Source of the DNA: Geothrix sp. | Lineage (GTDB): Bacteria; Acidobacteriota; Holophagae; Holophagales; Holophagaceae | NCBI RefSeq assembly: GCF_020622065.1 | Contig: NZ_JAHRYQ010000001.1 | Span: 248,001 to 312,000, forward strand | Length of the DNA: 64,000 nt | Direction of reading: 5' to 3' | Shown here: piece after piece, positions 1-8,496 of the stretch | Layout of the letters: each line of letters begins with the position of its first letter | How positions within the stretch are numbered: position 1 is the stretch's first letter | Made by a program: the position numbers and the translations under genes | Notes under the pieces: model-generated | Database searches by the model: none | What the model was told of the DNA's origin: nothing | What the model saw: only the letters and a program-made list of their open reading frames with translations

Positions 1-1424
1 TTGAAGATGGGAATGACGCTCCCCCGGCTCCCCAGGACATTGCCGAACCGCACACTGACATAGCGCGTTCCTTCAGGAGCCCGTCGGGCTGCCCGGAGCA
101 CCAGGGACTCTGCGATCCGCTTGGTTGCCCCGAGCACATTGGTGGGGTTGACGGCCTTGTCTGTGGAGATGTTCACAAAGGTGTGGGTGCCCACCGCCAA
201 GGCAGCGTTCACCACATTCAGGGTTCCGAAGACATTGTTGTCCACAGCCTCCTCGGGATGAGCCTCCAGGTAGGGCACATGCTTGTGGGCCGCGGCGTGG
301 AACACCACCTGCGGTTTCCAGCGGTTGAACACCTGCTGGAGGCGAATCGGATTGCGGACATCGCAAAGCTCCAGGGAGAGCCCCTGGTTGGGAAAGAGGC
401 TCCGGAGGGAGCGTTCGGTTTCCCACAGGCTGTTTTCGCCGCGCCCCAGCAGGACGATCCGGGCGGGGCGGAAGGCGGCTACCTGGCGGGCGATTTCGCC
501 CCCGATCGACCCACCGCCTCCGGTGATGAGCACCACGGCATCTTCAAGCACGAGGTTGAGGGAGCTCTGGTCCAACTCCACGGGCTCCCGCCGCAGGAGG
601 TCCTCGATGGAGACATCTTGCAATTCCGGCTTCCAAACCCGCGATCCCAGCAGGTTGAAGAGTCCTGGTGTGGTCTTGACCTCGATCCCGGCGGAGCGGA
701 CCACATCCGTCAGCTGCCGGATCACGGAACCAGGGGCGCTGGGAATGGCCAGCACCACCTGAGTGGCTTCTTCCTTCCGGATGATCTGGTGAAGCAGCCG
801 GGACGGACCCAGCACCCGGGTCCCCTGGATGCGGATGCCCTGCTTGTCGAGGGCATCATCAATGAAGCCTACGATTCGAGTCCCCAACTCGGGATGCCGC
901 TTGAGTTCCTCGGCAATCATCAGCCCCGCCCGGCCGGCCCCGACGATGAGGGTGCGGTGCGGGATGGCCCCATCCGGCAGCTGATCGATGCCCAGGTCCC
1001 GTTCGTGGCGGGCTCGGATGGCCCCTCTGAGGGTGAGCCACAATCCGCCGGTGGTCAGGGCGGAGGCCAGGGCCGTTTCCAGATCGAAGACCGAGTGGAG
1101 TTCGCGGGCCAGGACCGTCACGAACGCGCTCAGCACCAGCAGGGTCGTGGTGGCCAGGGCCAGCCGGACGGCGTCCCGGAAGCCGATGAGGCGGTAGTGC
1201 TGGCGGGTCAGCTGGAAGACGAGGTTGACGGCCAGAGCCAGGAGGGTCCACTTCAAGGCCCCATGCGGCGTCAGGTGGGCCCCCACGAAGACCCGCTCGC
1301 AAAGCATCCAAGCCAGCAAGGCCGCCCCGCCGTCCAGAACAAGCTTGACCCCTTGCCGAAGCAGGGGTTGGTCCAGGGTGGATGGAGGCGGAAGTGAGGA
1401 CCGGTAGGCAGGGGGAGGGTTCAT
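1..1424 (-). CDS. CapD/FlaA1-like nucleoside-diphosphate-sugar epimerase/dehydratase, membrane-anchored (3' end off window)
   Basis: This is a polysaccharide-biosynthesis enzyme of the CapD/WbpM type, which modifies a UDP-sugar for surface polysaccharide. The reading frame starts with ATG at 1424 and runs off the left edge, giving about 474 residues. The N-terminal third carries several hydrophobic helices, as in membrane-anchored family members. A first nucleotide-binding region follows (ILIVGAGRAG-like, near residue 170). The catalytic Rossmann domain begins at about residue 300 with TGGGGSIGGEIA. Further on are AAHKHVPYLEAHPEEAVDNN and NISTDKAVNPTNVLGATKR, both typical of the family. The 3' end is missing, so the substrate (4,6-dehydratase or epimerase) cannot be decided. 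It diverges from the export protein at 1549, which supports a role in exopolysaccharide production. Confidence 0.88.
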   Translation of the reverse strand, partial: MNPPPAYRSSLPPPSTLDQPLLRQGVKLVLDGGAALLAWMLCERVFVGAHLTPHGALKWTLLALAVNLVFQLTRQHYRLIGFRDAVRLALATTTLLVLSAFVTVLARELHSVFDLETALASALTTGGLWLTLRGAIRARHERDLGIDQLPDGAIPHRTLIVGAGRAGLMIAEELKRHPELGTRIVGFIDDALDKQGIRIQGTRVLGPSRLLHQIIRKEEATQVVLAIPSAPGSVIRQLTDVVRSAGIEVKTTPGLFNLLGSRVWKPELQDVSIEDLLRREPVELDQSSLNLVLEDAVVLITGGGGSIGGEIARQVAAFRPARIVLLGRGENSLWETERSLRSLFPNQGLSLELCDVRNPIRLQQVFNRWKPQVVFHAAAHKHVPYLEAHPEEAVDNNVFGTLNVVNAALAVGTHTFVNISTDKAVNPTNVLGATKRIAESLVLRAARRAPEGTRYVSVRFGNVLGSRGSVIPIF

Positions 1425-1548
1425 GGCTCGAGACGGCTCATCAATAGAGGAATACACGGGTGTGCTTGGGTGGCTGAAAGAGCTGCGGGCTCATGATAAC
1501 CTGAACCCTTGTCAATGCTGGATTTCATGTGAATTCATTGGAGATGTC

Positions 1549-4344
1549 ATGCGATTTAACCTTCTGGGCGGCGCGGCGATTCTCACCTCGGCCCTCTTCG
1601 CTCAACTTCCCCAGGGGCTGGACCTCCAGGCTCTGAAGCAGGCCGCCGGGGCCCAAGGGGTGGGCGCGGCAGATGCCGTACCCGGGCGGCCGACAGCGCT
1701 GCCCACCAACGCTCCGACACCTGAAGACGCCGCCCGCCAGCGAAGCGAAGACGAAAAGCTGGATGAGGAGATCCGGACTCTGAAACGCCGGGAGAAGGGG
1801 CCGCGCCGTTTCGGCGCCGATCTGTTCCAGGTGCGGCAGCGCGGTTCGGCCGCCACGGAAGGGGGCATTGCCGAGGACTATGTGCTGGGCACGGGCGACC
1901 GGCTGAACCTCAATGTCTTCGGCAGCGCGACCTTCGACCTCCCGGTGCAGGTCGACGGCCGGGGTGAGATCGTGATCCCGAAGGTAGGCACGGCCAAGGT
2001 GGGCGGCCTGACGCTGGGCAAGGCCAAGGCGGCGGTGCAGGGGTTGGTGAGCCGGAATTTCTCGCGCTCCTCGGTGGACTTGCAGGTGATCAAGCTGCGC
2101 GAGGTGCGGGTCTTTGTCATGGGTGAGGTCTACCGGCCCGGCAGCTATCTGGTATCGAGCCTCAGTTCGTTGGTCAATGTGCTGAGTCTGGCCGGGGGGC
2201 CCACCGCGGTCGGCAGCTACCGCGACATTCGCGTTATGCGGGGCGGGCACAAGGTGGCCGGATTGGACCTCTATCCGCTCCGGGCCGAAGGCCTGGGGAA
2301 CCCCAATGTGGCCCTCCAGAACGGCGACACCGTCTTCGTGCCCCTGGCCCAGAACCAGGTACTGCTGGAGGGCGCCTTCCAGCGGGTGGTGGCCGCTCCG
2401 GCGGAGATGAAGCAGAAGAAGGGGGAGGCCGTCGAGCCTGAGGACCTGGATCTGGATCCCTTGAAGGAGCAGCGGGAGCGAACTCAGCGTGAAATGAAGG
2501 CCATCGAGGCCCAGTTGTCGCTGGGTCAGGGGGCTGGAATCGTGGAGGGTGGCGAGAGTGCAGACCTCCAGAGCCAAGATCGTGAGCCCCGGACCGCCGC
2601 GCCGTTGGGGACCCGAATGGCTCAGGCCCCCGTGCTCAGCCTGACGGAACGAGCCGCTTTGGAAGATCGGCTTTTCTTTTTGAAGCGTCAATTGGTGGCC
2701 CTCAAGGAAGCGCCCCTGGGTGACCACCGCGTCCGAATCAACCCCGAGACCCAACTCCCCGTGTTCCCCCAGGACGCGAGCGAATCCTTGCCGGAGTGGC
2801 TGCGGCGCTGGGAATCGACTGGCGCGGCCCCTCGCATGCAGTTTGAACTTCGGGCGGGAGAGACCGTGGCCGAAGCCCTGCGGTTTGCGGGCGGGTTCGC
2901 CCCCGAGGCGGGCCCCGGGACGCTGACCCTCCGCCGCCGGGACGCCGCGGGCACCCTCAGCGGTCAGGATGTGTCCCTGGACTCGGCCAACCATCTGGCC
3001 CTGCAGCGCGGAGATGTGCTATCGGCCCTCCCCCGCCGGGAGCGCACGGGGCCCGTGGTCCAGATCAGCGGTTGGGCGCGGGTGCCCGGCGTCTTCGCCC
3101 GCACCGAGGGGCTGAAAGTGGGCGATCTGCTCCGCCGGGAAGCCCAGGTGTTGCCGGATACCTATCGGGCCCGGGGAGAGGTGGTGCGGACGGCGGTGGA
3201 TGGCACGAGCCGGTTCCTGGCGTTCGATGTGGACAAGGCCCTGGCGGGCGATGCCACGCATAACCTCCTGCTGGAGGACCGCGACCGGGTGGAGCTGTTC
3301 CGCATGGAAGATCTCCGCCTGCCGAAGCTCGTCACGGTGCTGGGGCCCGTGGCCCGGCCCGGCACCTACGCCTTCCATGATGGGATGAGGGCTTCGGACC
3401 TCATCTTCCGCGCCGGTGTGCCCGCGAAATCGGCAGACCGCCTGGTCGCCGAGCTGGCCCGAAGCAAGGACGGCAAGCCCAGCGAGGTGATCCGACTCGA
3501 TCTGGCCAAGCTGCTTTCCACGGAAACCGCCAGCCCCATCACGCTGCTGGATGAGACCGTGAATCCCCGCATCCAATCGGATGATCAGCTGAGCCTCTTC
3601 GAGAAGCCCGATTACAAGATCCATCGCACTGTGCGAATCACGGGGCAGGTGGTGCGGCCGGGGTCGTACACGCTGGATTCGGCCAAGCCCTCGCTGAGCG
3701 GGCTCATCCAGCGGGCCGGCGGACTGACTGCGGAGGCCATGCCCCAGGCGGGCATCTTCCTTCGGCGGATGAGCACCCAGGACGCCTCCCTGCAGCGGGC
3801 GGCGGAGGAATCCGGCCTCATGGGGAAGGATCCCACGGCCAAGGGCATCAACGAGATCCTCGAACGCCTGAACGAAACCAAGCGCCAGCCCCTTTCGGGC
3901 CAGCTGCTGAAGAACCCCCTGCTCCACGGCCTCTTGGCCGGCAGTCTGAACCGCATGGTGGTGGATTTCAGCGGGGTGCTGAAGGGGGAGGCCCTCTCGG
4001 ATGTGGAGTTGCAGGATGGGGATGAGATCATCATCCCCCGGGCCACCGAGGCGGCCTATGTGGTGGGCGAAACCGCCAGTCCCTTTGCCACTTACAAGGT
4101 GCGGAAGGGCATGAAGGTGGGCGACCTGCTCAAGCTCGCGGGCGGTACCACCCGGAATGCCGACACCTCGAACATCCGCCTGCTCAAGGCCGATGGTCGC
4201 ATCCTCGATTCCTGGGTGGAGGGCAAGGCCGTGGAACCGGGTGACACGGTGTTGGTGCCCCAGCGGTTCCGCCGCGACTCCAGCTGGCAGGAGAACCTCC
4301 AGGCCCTGACGCCGCTGGCCCTGATCCTGAACGCCGTCAAATAG
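1549..4344 (+). CDS. Wza-like polysaccharide export protein with multiple SLBB domains
   Basis: This is a periplasmic/outer-membrane polysaccharide export protein of 931 residues. ATG 1549 was chosen because GGAG lies just upstream and it begins a clear signal peptide (MRFNLLGGAAILTSALFA, then QLPQ). The frame is open further upstream to 1423, but that part looks non-coding. There is no lipobox. The Poly_export domain begins near residue 108 (EDYVLGTGDRLNLNVFG). It is followed by repeated SLBB-type modules with the recurring pattern V.V.G.V.RPG.Y, for example VFVMGEVYRPGSYLVSS, VTVLGPVARPGTYAF, VRITGQVVRPGSYTL and YVVGETASPFATYKV. It is much longer than E. coli Wza (about 380 residues), so it probably forms an extended periplasmic conduit. 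It diverges from the CapD-like gene and ends at a hairpin terminator. Confidence 0.88.
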   Translation: MRFNLLGGAAILTSALFAQLPQGLDLQALKQAAGAQGVGAADAVPGRPTALPTNAPTPEDAARQRSEDEKLDEEIRTLKRREKGPRRFGADLFQVRQRGSAATEGGIAEDYVLGTGDRLNLNVFGSATFDLPVQVDGRGEIVIPKVGTAKVGGLTLGKAKAAVQGLVSRNFSRSSVDLQVIKLREVRVFVMGEVYRPGSYLVSSLSSLVNVLSLAGGPTAVGSYRDIRVMRGGHKVAGLDLYPLRAEGLGNPNVALQNGDTVFVPLAQNQVLLEGAFQRVVAAPAEMKQKKGEAVEPEDLDLDPLKEQRERTQREMKAIEAQLSLGQGAGIVEGGESADLQSQDREPRTAAPLGTRMAQAPVLSLTERAALEDRLFFLKRQLVALKEAPLGDHRVRINPETQLPVFPQDASESLPEWLRRWESTGAAPRMQFELRAGETVAEALRFAGGFAPEAGPGTLTLRRRDAAGTLSGQDVSLDSANHLALQRGDVLSALPRRERTGPVVQISGWARVPGVFARTEGLKVGDLLRREAQVLPDTYRARGEVVRTAVDGTSRFLAFDVDKALAGDATHNLLLEDRDRVELFRMEDLRLPKLVTVLGPVARPGTYAFHDGMRASDLIFRAGVPAKSADRLVAELARSKDGKPSEVIRLDLAKLLSTETASPITLLDETVNPRIQSDDQLSLFEKPDYKIHRTVRITGQVVRPGSYTLDSAKPSLSGLIQRAGGLTAEAMPQAGIFLRRMSTQDASLQRAAEESGLMGKDPTAKGINEILERLNETKRQPLSGQLLKNPLLHGLLAGSLNRMVVDFSGVLKGEALSDVELQDGDEIIIPRATEAAYVVGETASPFATYKVRKGMKVGDLLKLAGGTTRNADTSNIRLLKADGRILDSWVEGKAVEPGDTVLVPQRFRRDSSWQENLQALTPLALILNAVK

Positions 4345-4369
4345 GCCCGGCCCTGCTGGTAGAATGAAA

Positions 4370-4393
4370 GGCCCCGCCCATGCGGGGCCTTTT
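4370..4393 (+). terminator. Rho-independent terminator after the SLBB export gene
   Basis: The arms GGCCCCGC (4370-4377) and GCGGGGCC (4382-4389) pair perfectly around a 4-nt loop and are followed by TTTTC. The hairpin sits between the export gene and queD, so it separates the two units. It also argues against the ATG at 4380 as the queD start, because that codon lies inside the hairpin. Confidence 0.75.
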
Positions 4394-4406
4394 CATCGTG
4401 AGTGCC

Positions 4407-4754
4407 ATGATCCTGCGCAAAGAGTACTGGTTCGAAGCCGCCCATTTCATCTACAACCACCCGGGCAAGTGCCGGAACCTGCATGGTCACAGCTACAAGC
4501 TCTTCGTGCTGCTCGAAGGCGCCGTGAACCCCGACACGGGCATGATCATCGATTTCGACGACCTTTCGAAGGTGGTGGTGGACAAGGTGATCTCGAAGCT
4601 GGACCACCGCTTCCTCAACGACCTGATCCCTCTGTCCACGGCGGAGAACATCTCGGTGTGGATCTGGGAGCAGCTCAAGCCGTTCCTGCCCCAGCTCTGC
4701 CAGATCGAAGTCTTTGAAACGACCGATAACTGCGTGATCTACCGCGGAGCCTGA
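4407..4754 (+). CDS. queD: 6-carboxytetrahydropterin synthase (QueD/PTPS family)
   Basis: This enzyme converts 7,8-dihydroneopterin triphosphate to 6-carboxytetrahydropterin in queuosine/7-deazaguanine biosynthesis. The product is 115 residues, close to the compact bacterial QueD size. Zinc ligands His13 (FEAAH), His26 and His28 (LHGHSY) are present, and Cys22 (KCRNLHGH) fits the catalytic cysteine. Other family motifs are LDHRFLND, STAENISVWIWE and VFETTDNC. ATG 4407 was preferred over an in-frame ATG at 4380, which falls in the preceding terminator. No other queuosine gene is nearby. A lipoprotein gene starts one base after its stop codon and is probably co-transcribed. Confidence 0.9.
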   Translation: MILRKEYWFEAAHFIYNHPGKCRNLHGHSYKLFVLLEGAVNPDTGMIIDFDDLSKVVVDKVISKLDHRFLNDLIPLSTAENISVWIWEQLKPFLPQLCQIEVFETTDNCVIYRGA

Positions 4755-4755
4755 C

Positions 4756-5256
4756 ATGCGACGCCTCTGGGCCCTTCCCGCGCTGGTGCTGTTGGTCGGC
4801 TGCGACGCCATCAATCCCGCCCTGCGCTATGAGGAAGCCGCCCGTCAGTTGCGGTTCACCCTGGATCGGGTGGAACCCCAGGTGGAGCTGGCCTTTCCAC
4901 TTGAGCAGTCCCGGCTCCGGCTGAGGCTCGAGGTGGGCGTGGACAACCCCTCCGATCAGCGACTCCGCACCCGACGGGTGAGCGGGGATCTCCGACTGGC
5001 GGCCCAGGGTGGTGACCATGGCATCGGATCGGTGAGCTTCCCTGAAGGCGCCGACCTCGCCCCGAAGGGCCGCAGCGTTCTGCGCGTGGATGTGGTCCTT
5101 GGATATGCCGACCTCAGGTCGGCCTGGGGGCCCTTGTCCGGAGCGGTCCTGCGCCACGAGCCCGCCACCTGGAACCTGGTGGGTGAGGCCCGCTTTGAGG
5201 TATTGGGCATCGAGTTCGGCGTGCCCTTCCGCACCCGCAAGGAGAGCGGCCGATGA
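4756..5256 (+). CDS. LEA-14-like lipoprotein
   Basis: This is a predicted lipoprotein of 166 residues with a short lysine-poor signal and the lipobox LLVGC (Cys16). The remainder is beta-rich (VELAFPLEQSRLRLRLEVGVDNPSDQRLRTRRV-like layout, quoted here only in part: LRLEVGVDNPSD). That resembles the LEA type-2/WHy fold of small envelope proteins. The start lies directly after the queD stop, suggesting translational coupling. No catalytic residues are visible and its role is unknown. Confidence 0.7.
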   Translation: MRRLWALPALVLLVGCDAINPALRYEEAARQLRFTLDRVEPQVELAFPLEQSRLRLRLEVGVDNPSDQRLRTRRVSGDLRLAAQGGDHGIGSVSFPEGADLAPKGRSVLRVDVVLGYADLRSAWGPLSGAVLRHEPATWNLVGEARFEVLGIEFGVPFRTRKESGR

Positions 5257-5289
5257 GGCTCATTCACCGCCCGCGACGCACTGCCTGAC

Positions 5290-5970
5290 ATGATCCGCGC
5301 CGTCGTCTTCGACCTCTGGAATACGCTGGTCTTCAGCCCGGCGGGCAGCCCCTTCCAGCGACTGAAGGGCCTGATGAGGCCGGAGCAGATCCATCTGCAC
5401 GGCCCCCTCATGCGGGATGGGATGATCCGCCCCTACGATTCGGTGGAGGCCTTTCTGGAGGCCTGGCGCGAGCCTGCGGGCCTGGATGAGGCGCAGGTGG
5501 AGGCGATGGCCCAGGCCTTCCGGGAGGCGGGTGACCAGGCCCAGTGTTTCGCCGGCGCGCCGGAGGCCGTGGGCGCCGTGCGCGACCTGGCCCGGGTGGC
5601 CCTGCTGTCGAATACGCAGAGTTTCGGCCTGGAGCTGCTGGATCGCCTGGGCATCTCCGACCGGATCCGGCTCCAGCACCGGAGCGCCGACCTGGGGGCC
5701 CTCAAGCCCGAGGCTGCGGCCTATGAGGCCGTGCAGCGGCGCCTGGGCCTCTTCCCCGGCAACCTCGCCATGGTGGGCGACAGCTGGGTGGACGATGTGG
5801 AAGGAGCCCTGGCCGCAGGCTGGACCGCCATCTGGGTGAACCGGGAAGCCAAACCCCGGCCCGATCACCACCCCGACGCGCCGCTCTACGAAGTGCGGAG
5901 TCTGGATCGGGTGCCGGAGCTCATCGAGAACCTCCAGGCCGGCATGCGCTGCCCGACCTGTCTCGGGTAG
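5290..5970 (+). CDS. HAD-superfamily hydrolase
   Basis: This is a haloacid-dehalogenase-fold protein of 226 residues, probably a small-molecule phosphatase. Motif I is VVFDLWNTLV with nucleophile Asp8. The usual second Asp is Trp10, a feature shared with haloacid-dehalogenase-like subgroups, so phosphatase activity is less certain. Motif II is LLSNTQ, motif III is the Lys of LKPEAAAY, and motif IV is MVGDSWVDDVEGA with its acidic pair. A small alpha-helical cap lies between motifs I and II. The C-terminus ends with a CPTCLG cysteine pair. It converges on the RNase G gene with only 28 bases between. Confidence 0.82.
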   Translation: MIRAVVFDLWNTLVFSPAGSPFQRLKGLMRPEQIHLHGPLMRDGMIRPYDSVEAFLEAWREPAGLDEAQVEAMAQAFREAGDQAQCFAGAPEAVGAVRDLARVALLSNTQSFGLELLDRLGISDRIRLQHRSADLGALKPEAAAYEAVQRRLGLFPGNLAMVGDSWVDDVEGALAAGWTAIWVNREAKPRPDHHPDAPLYEVRSLDRVPELIENLQAGMRCPTCLG

Positions 5971-5998
5971 CAGGCAGGGGCCGGAGCTGGCCGGCCGC

Positions 5999-7525
5999 TC
6001 AGGCCGTCGCCGAGTCGGAACCGGCCAGCTGGAGGTCCATGACCACGGCGTGCCGGGGGGCATCCAGCCGCTCGATCCACTGGACGCGGGCACCGAGGAG
6101 CCGGGCCAGCTGCATGAGGCCCTCCCGGGCTTCCTGGTGCAGGGTTCCTGCGAGCTCCGGGTGCACGGTCAGGCGCACATCGGCGCCGCGCAGCCGCTCC
6201 CCCAGCCGCACGAGTTCGCGGTAGGCCTTGAGCAGGGAGGTCTCGGGACTCTGGGTGCGGCCGGCCCCATTGCAGACAGGGCAGGGCTGGGTGAGCAGCC
6301 GCTCGAGGGAAGGCCCGGTCCGCTTGCGCGTGAGCTCCACCAGCCCGAATTCGGAGATGCCGCCGGCCCGGGCGTGGTTGCGGTCCCGCTTGAGTTCCTC
6401 CTGGAGCCGGGCCAGCACCTCATCGCGGTGGGTGGGGTCCACCATGTCGATGAAGTCGATGACCACGATGCCGCCCAGGTTGCGCAGGCGGAGCTGCCGC
6501 ACGATCTCGGGGATGGCCTCAAGGTTGGTGAGGTAGACGGTCTCTTCCAGATCCTTCTTGCCGACGAACTTACCCGTGTTCACATCCACGCTGACCAGGG
6601 CCTCGGTCTGGTTCAGCACGATGGAACCCCCGTGCTTGAGGAAGACCTTGGGCTGCCGGGCCGAGTCGATTTCGGCTTCGATGCCGAACGCGTCGAAGAT
6701 GGGCAGGTCCGAGGTGAACTGCTTCACGCGGTTGGCCCACTCCGGGTGGAGCTTCTCCACGAAGGCCAGGACCTCCTGGTGGGCCTCGGCGTCATCCACC
6801 CAGAAGGTGGAGACCTCCTCGCGGAAGATGTCGCGCATGACCTTCTGGAGCAGGCGCAGGTCCTGCCATACCAGACCGGGCGCCGGCACGGTGTCGGCTT
6901 TGGCCTGGATCTCCTGCCACATCTGGCGCAGGAAGGTCACATCCCCCACCAGATCCTCGTCCTTCTCGCCGATGGCAGCGGTGCGGACGATGAAGCCCTC
7001 GCCGGGCTGGGTGTGGCTGCGGATGAGGTCGCGGAGGCGCTCCCGCTCCTCGGGATCGGTGATCTTGCGGGAGATGCCGATGTGGTCGATGCCCGGCATG
7101 AACACCAGGAAGCGGCCGGGGAAGCTCAGATGGCGGGACAGCCGCGGGCCCTTGGAGCCGATGGGATCCTTCACCACCTGGACCAGGGTCTCCTCACCCT
7201 CCTTGAGGGGGGGCAGGGGCGGGGGCGGAGGTGGCAGGTCCTCGGTGGCCTCCTCGCCGTCCTCGTCGGCGGACAGGTCGGCACCCAGGCGCTGGGCCAC
7301 GGGGTCGTCCAGGTAGAGGAAGCCATCCTTGGCGCCTCCGATGCCCACGAAGGCGCTCTGCATGCCGGGGAGCAGCTTGGCCACCCGGCCTTTGTACACA
7401 TCCCCGACTTGGCTCTTGTTCATCGTCCGCTCGAGGAACAGCTCACAGAGCTGGCCGTTCTCAAGCAACGCGATGCGCGTCTCCAGCGGGGTCGAATTGA
7501 CCACCAGGGACTTGCGGACTTCCAT
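5999..7525 (-). CDS. rng: Ribonuclease G/E family endoribonuclease
   Basis: This single-strand-specific endoribonuclease acts in rRNA maturation and mRNA decay. The 508-residue length fits RNase G; the long RNase E scaffold is missing. The N-terminus has an S1 domain (VGDVYKGRVAKLLPGMQSAF) carrying an unusual acidic and proline-rich insertion (about residues 85-115, including PPPPPPLPPL). The DNase-I-like catalytic part has DVNTGKFVG and IVVIDFIDM, supplying the metal-binding aspartates. The zinc-link motif CPVCNGAGR follows RKRTGPSLERLL. ATG 7525 is preceded by purine-rich sequence. The gene converges on the HAD gene and stands alone. Confidence 0.93.
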   Translation of the reverse strand: MEVRKSLVVNSTPLETRIALLENGQLCELFLERTMNKSQVGDVYKGRVAKLLPGMQSAFVGIGGAKDGFLYLDDPVAQRLGADLSADEDGEEATEDLPPPPPPLPPLKEGEETLVQVVKDPIGSKGPRLSRHLSFPGRFLVFMPGIDHIGISRKITDPEERERLRDLIRSHTQPGEGFIVRTAAIGEKDEDLVGDVTFLRQMWQEIQAKADTVPAPGLVWQDLRLLQKVMRDIFREEVSTFWVDDAEAHQEVLAFVEKLHPEWANRVKQFTSDLPIFDAFGIEAEIDSARQPKVFLKHGGSIVLNQTEALVSVDVNTGKFVGKKDLEETVYLTNLEAIPEIVRQLRLRNLGGIVVIDFIDMVDPTHRDEVLARLQEELKRDRNHARAGGISEFGLVELTRKRTGPSLERLLTQPCPVCNGAGRTQSPETSLLKAYRELVRLGERLRGADVRLTVHPELAGTLHQEAREGLMQLARLLGARVQWIERLDAPRHAVVMDLQLAGSDSATA

Positions 7526-7698
7526 GGAACCAACCTTTCAGAACCGTGCGGAGGGGCGCCTTGCCCGGACCGCGGGCCCCAGGGCCGTCCCAGGCCGAAG
7601 GGTAGGTCATTTCTACCATGACCCTTGGATGCCGCGCCAACGGTCGAAGGTTCCGGAGTCGGATTCAATTGTTTCAGGGGCAGAGTCATTTGTTTGCA

Positions 7699-8496
7699 TC
7701 AGACAAGATGCGTGAGGGTGAGTACACCTGGAAGGATCAACGCCGCATCCACCACCAGGGCTCCCCGAACGCCCCGGGCGGTCCACCGGGGGAAGCACCC
7801 CAGGAGGATCAGGGCCGTCCCGCTGGCCGCCAGGCCCGGGCGATGGGCGGCCCCGGCACGCAGCACCGCGCCGGCGGCCAGGATCATCGCGAGGACCGCG
7901 GTCCACCGGGCGCCGAACATGACCGGGAAGCTGCGGATGCCGGCCCTGCCATCGGCCTCCTCGTCCTTCAGGTCGCAGAGCAGGCAACCCGCGGCCAGCA
8001 GCAGGAACAGGGTCAGGGCGACGGGATCGAGCAGGGTGCGCCACCCGAACCAGGAATGCGGCGCGAAAGGCAGGGTCATGCCCGCCCAGGTCCAGGCCAG
8101 GGGCACCCCCAGCGCCTTGGCGAAGGGGAGCCGCTTCCAGCGGCGATAGCCCAGCGCCGAGGCCCCGAGGAGCAGCACCAGGGCGAGGCTCTGTGCAGGG
8201 AGCCAGGGAATCAGGCCGACCCCCAGGATGGCGGAGAGTCTGAAACAGGCCGCGAGCAGGGGCCGAAAGCGGGCACCCTCCCCGCCTTCCGGGCCGTCGA
8301 GCAGGCGATCGAGGGCGTAGGCCGCGGCGATCCCCAGCAGGAGGAACGCCAGGCCAGGCAGGAACAGGGCCTGGCCGGTGACCCGGTGGACGACGGCGGG
8401 GATCGACCCGCCCAGGGCGACGGGCAGGGCGTAGTGGAGCCACCGCACACTTGAGGCCACGCCGGGGTCCTGATGGTCCGCCCCGGGCGGGCTCAT
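7699..8496 (-). CDS. UbiA-like prenyltransferase family membrane protein
   Basis: This is a polytopic membrane protein of 265 residues related to UbiA prenyltransferases. The second Asp-rich motif is clear (CDLKDEEADGRAGIRSFPV). The first is reduced to AYALDRLLD, keeping DxxxD but lacking the usual Asn. About seven to eight hydrophobic helices are visible. The acceptor substrate cannot be read from sequence. Its start overlaps the stop of the upstream ClC gene by 4 nt, so the two are co-translated, although no functional link is obvious. Confidence 0.72.
   Translation of the reverse strand: MSPPGADHQDPGVASSVRWLHYALPVALGGSIPAVVHRVTGQALFLPGLAFLLLGIAAAYALDRLLDGPEGGEGARFRPLLAACFRLSAILGVGLIPWLPAQSLALVLLLGASALGYRRWKRLPFAKALGVPLAWTWAGMTLPFAPHSWFGWRTLLDPVALTLFLLLAAGCLLCDLKDEEADGRAGIRSFPVMFGARWTAVLAMILAAGAVLRAGAAHRPGLAASGTALILLGCFPRWTARGVRGALVVDAALILPGVLTLTHLV

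Noticed and set aside
1425-1548. A divergent promoter between the CapD-like and SLBB genes
   Set aside because: TTGTCA at 1509 has no convincing -10 at 16-18 nt, so no specific site is claimed.
4380-4406. Earlier queD start at 4380
   Set aside because: It lies within the terminator hairpin and adds residues not found in QueD.
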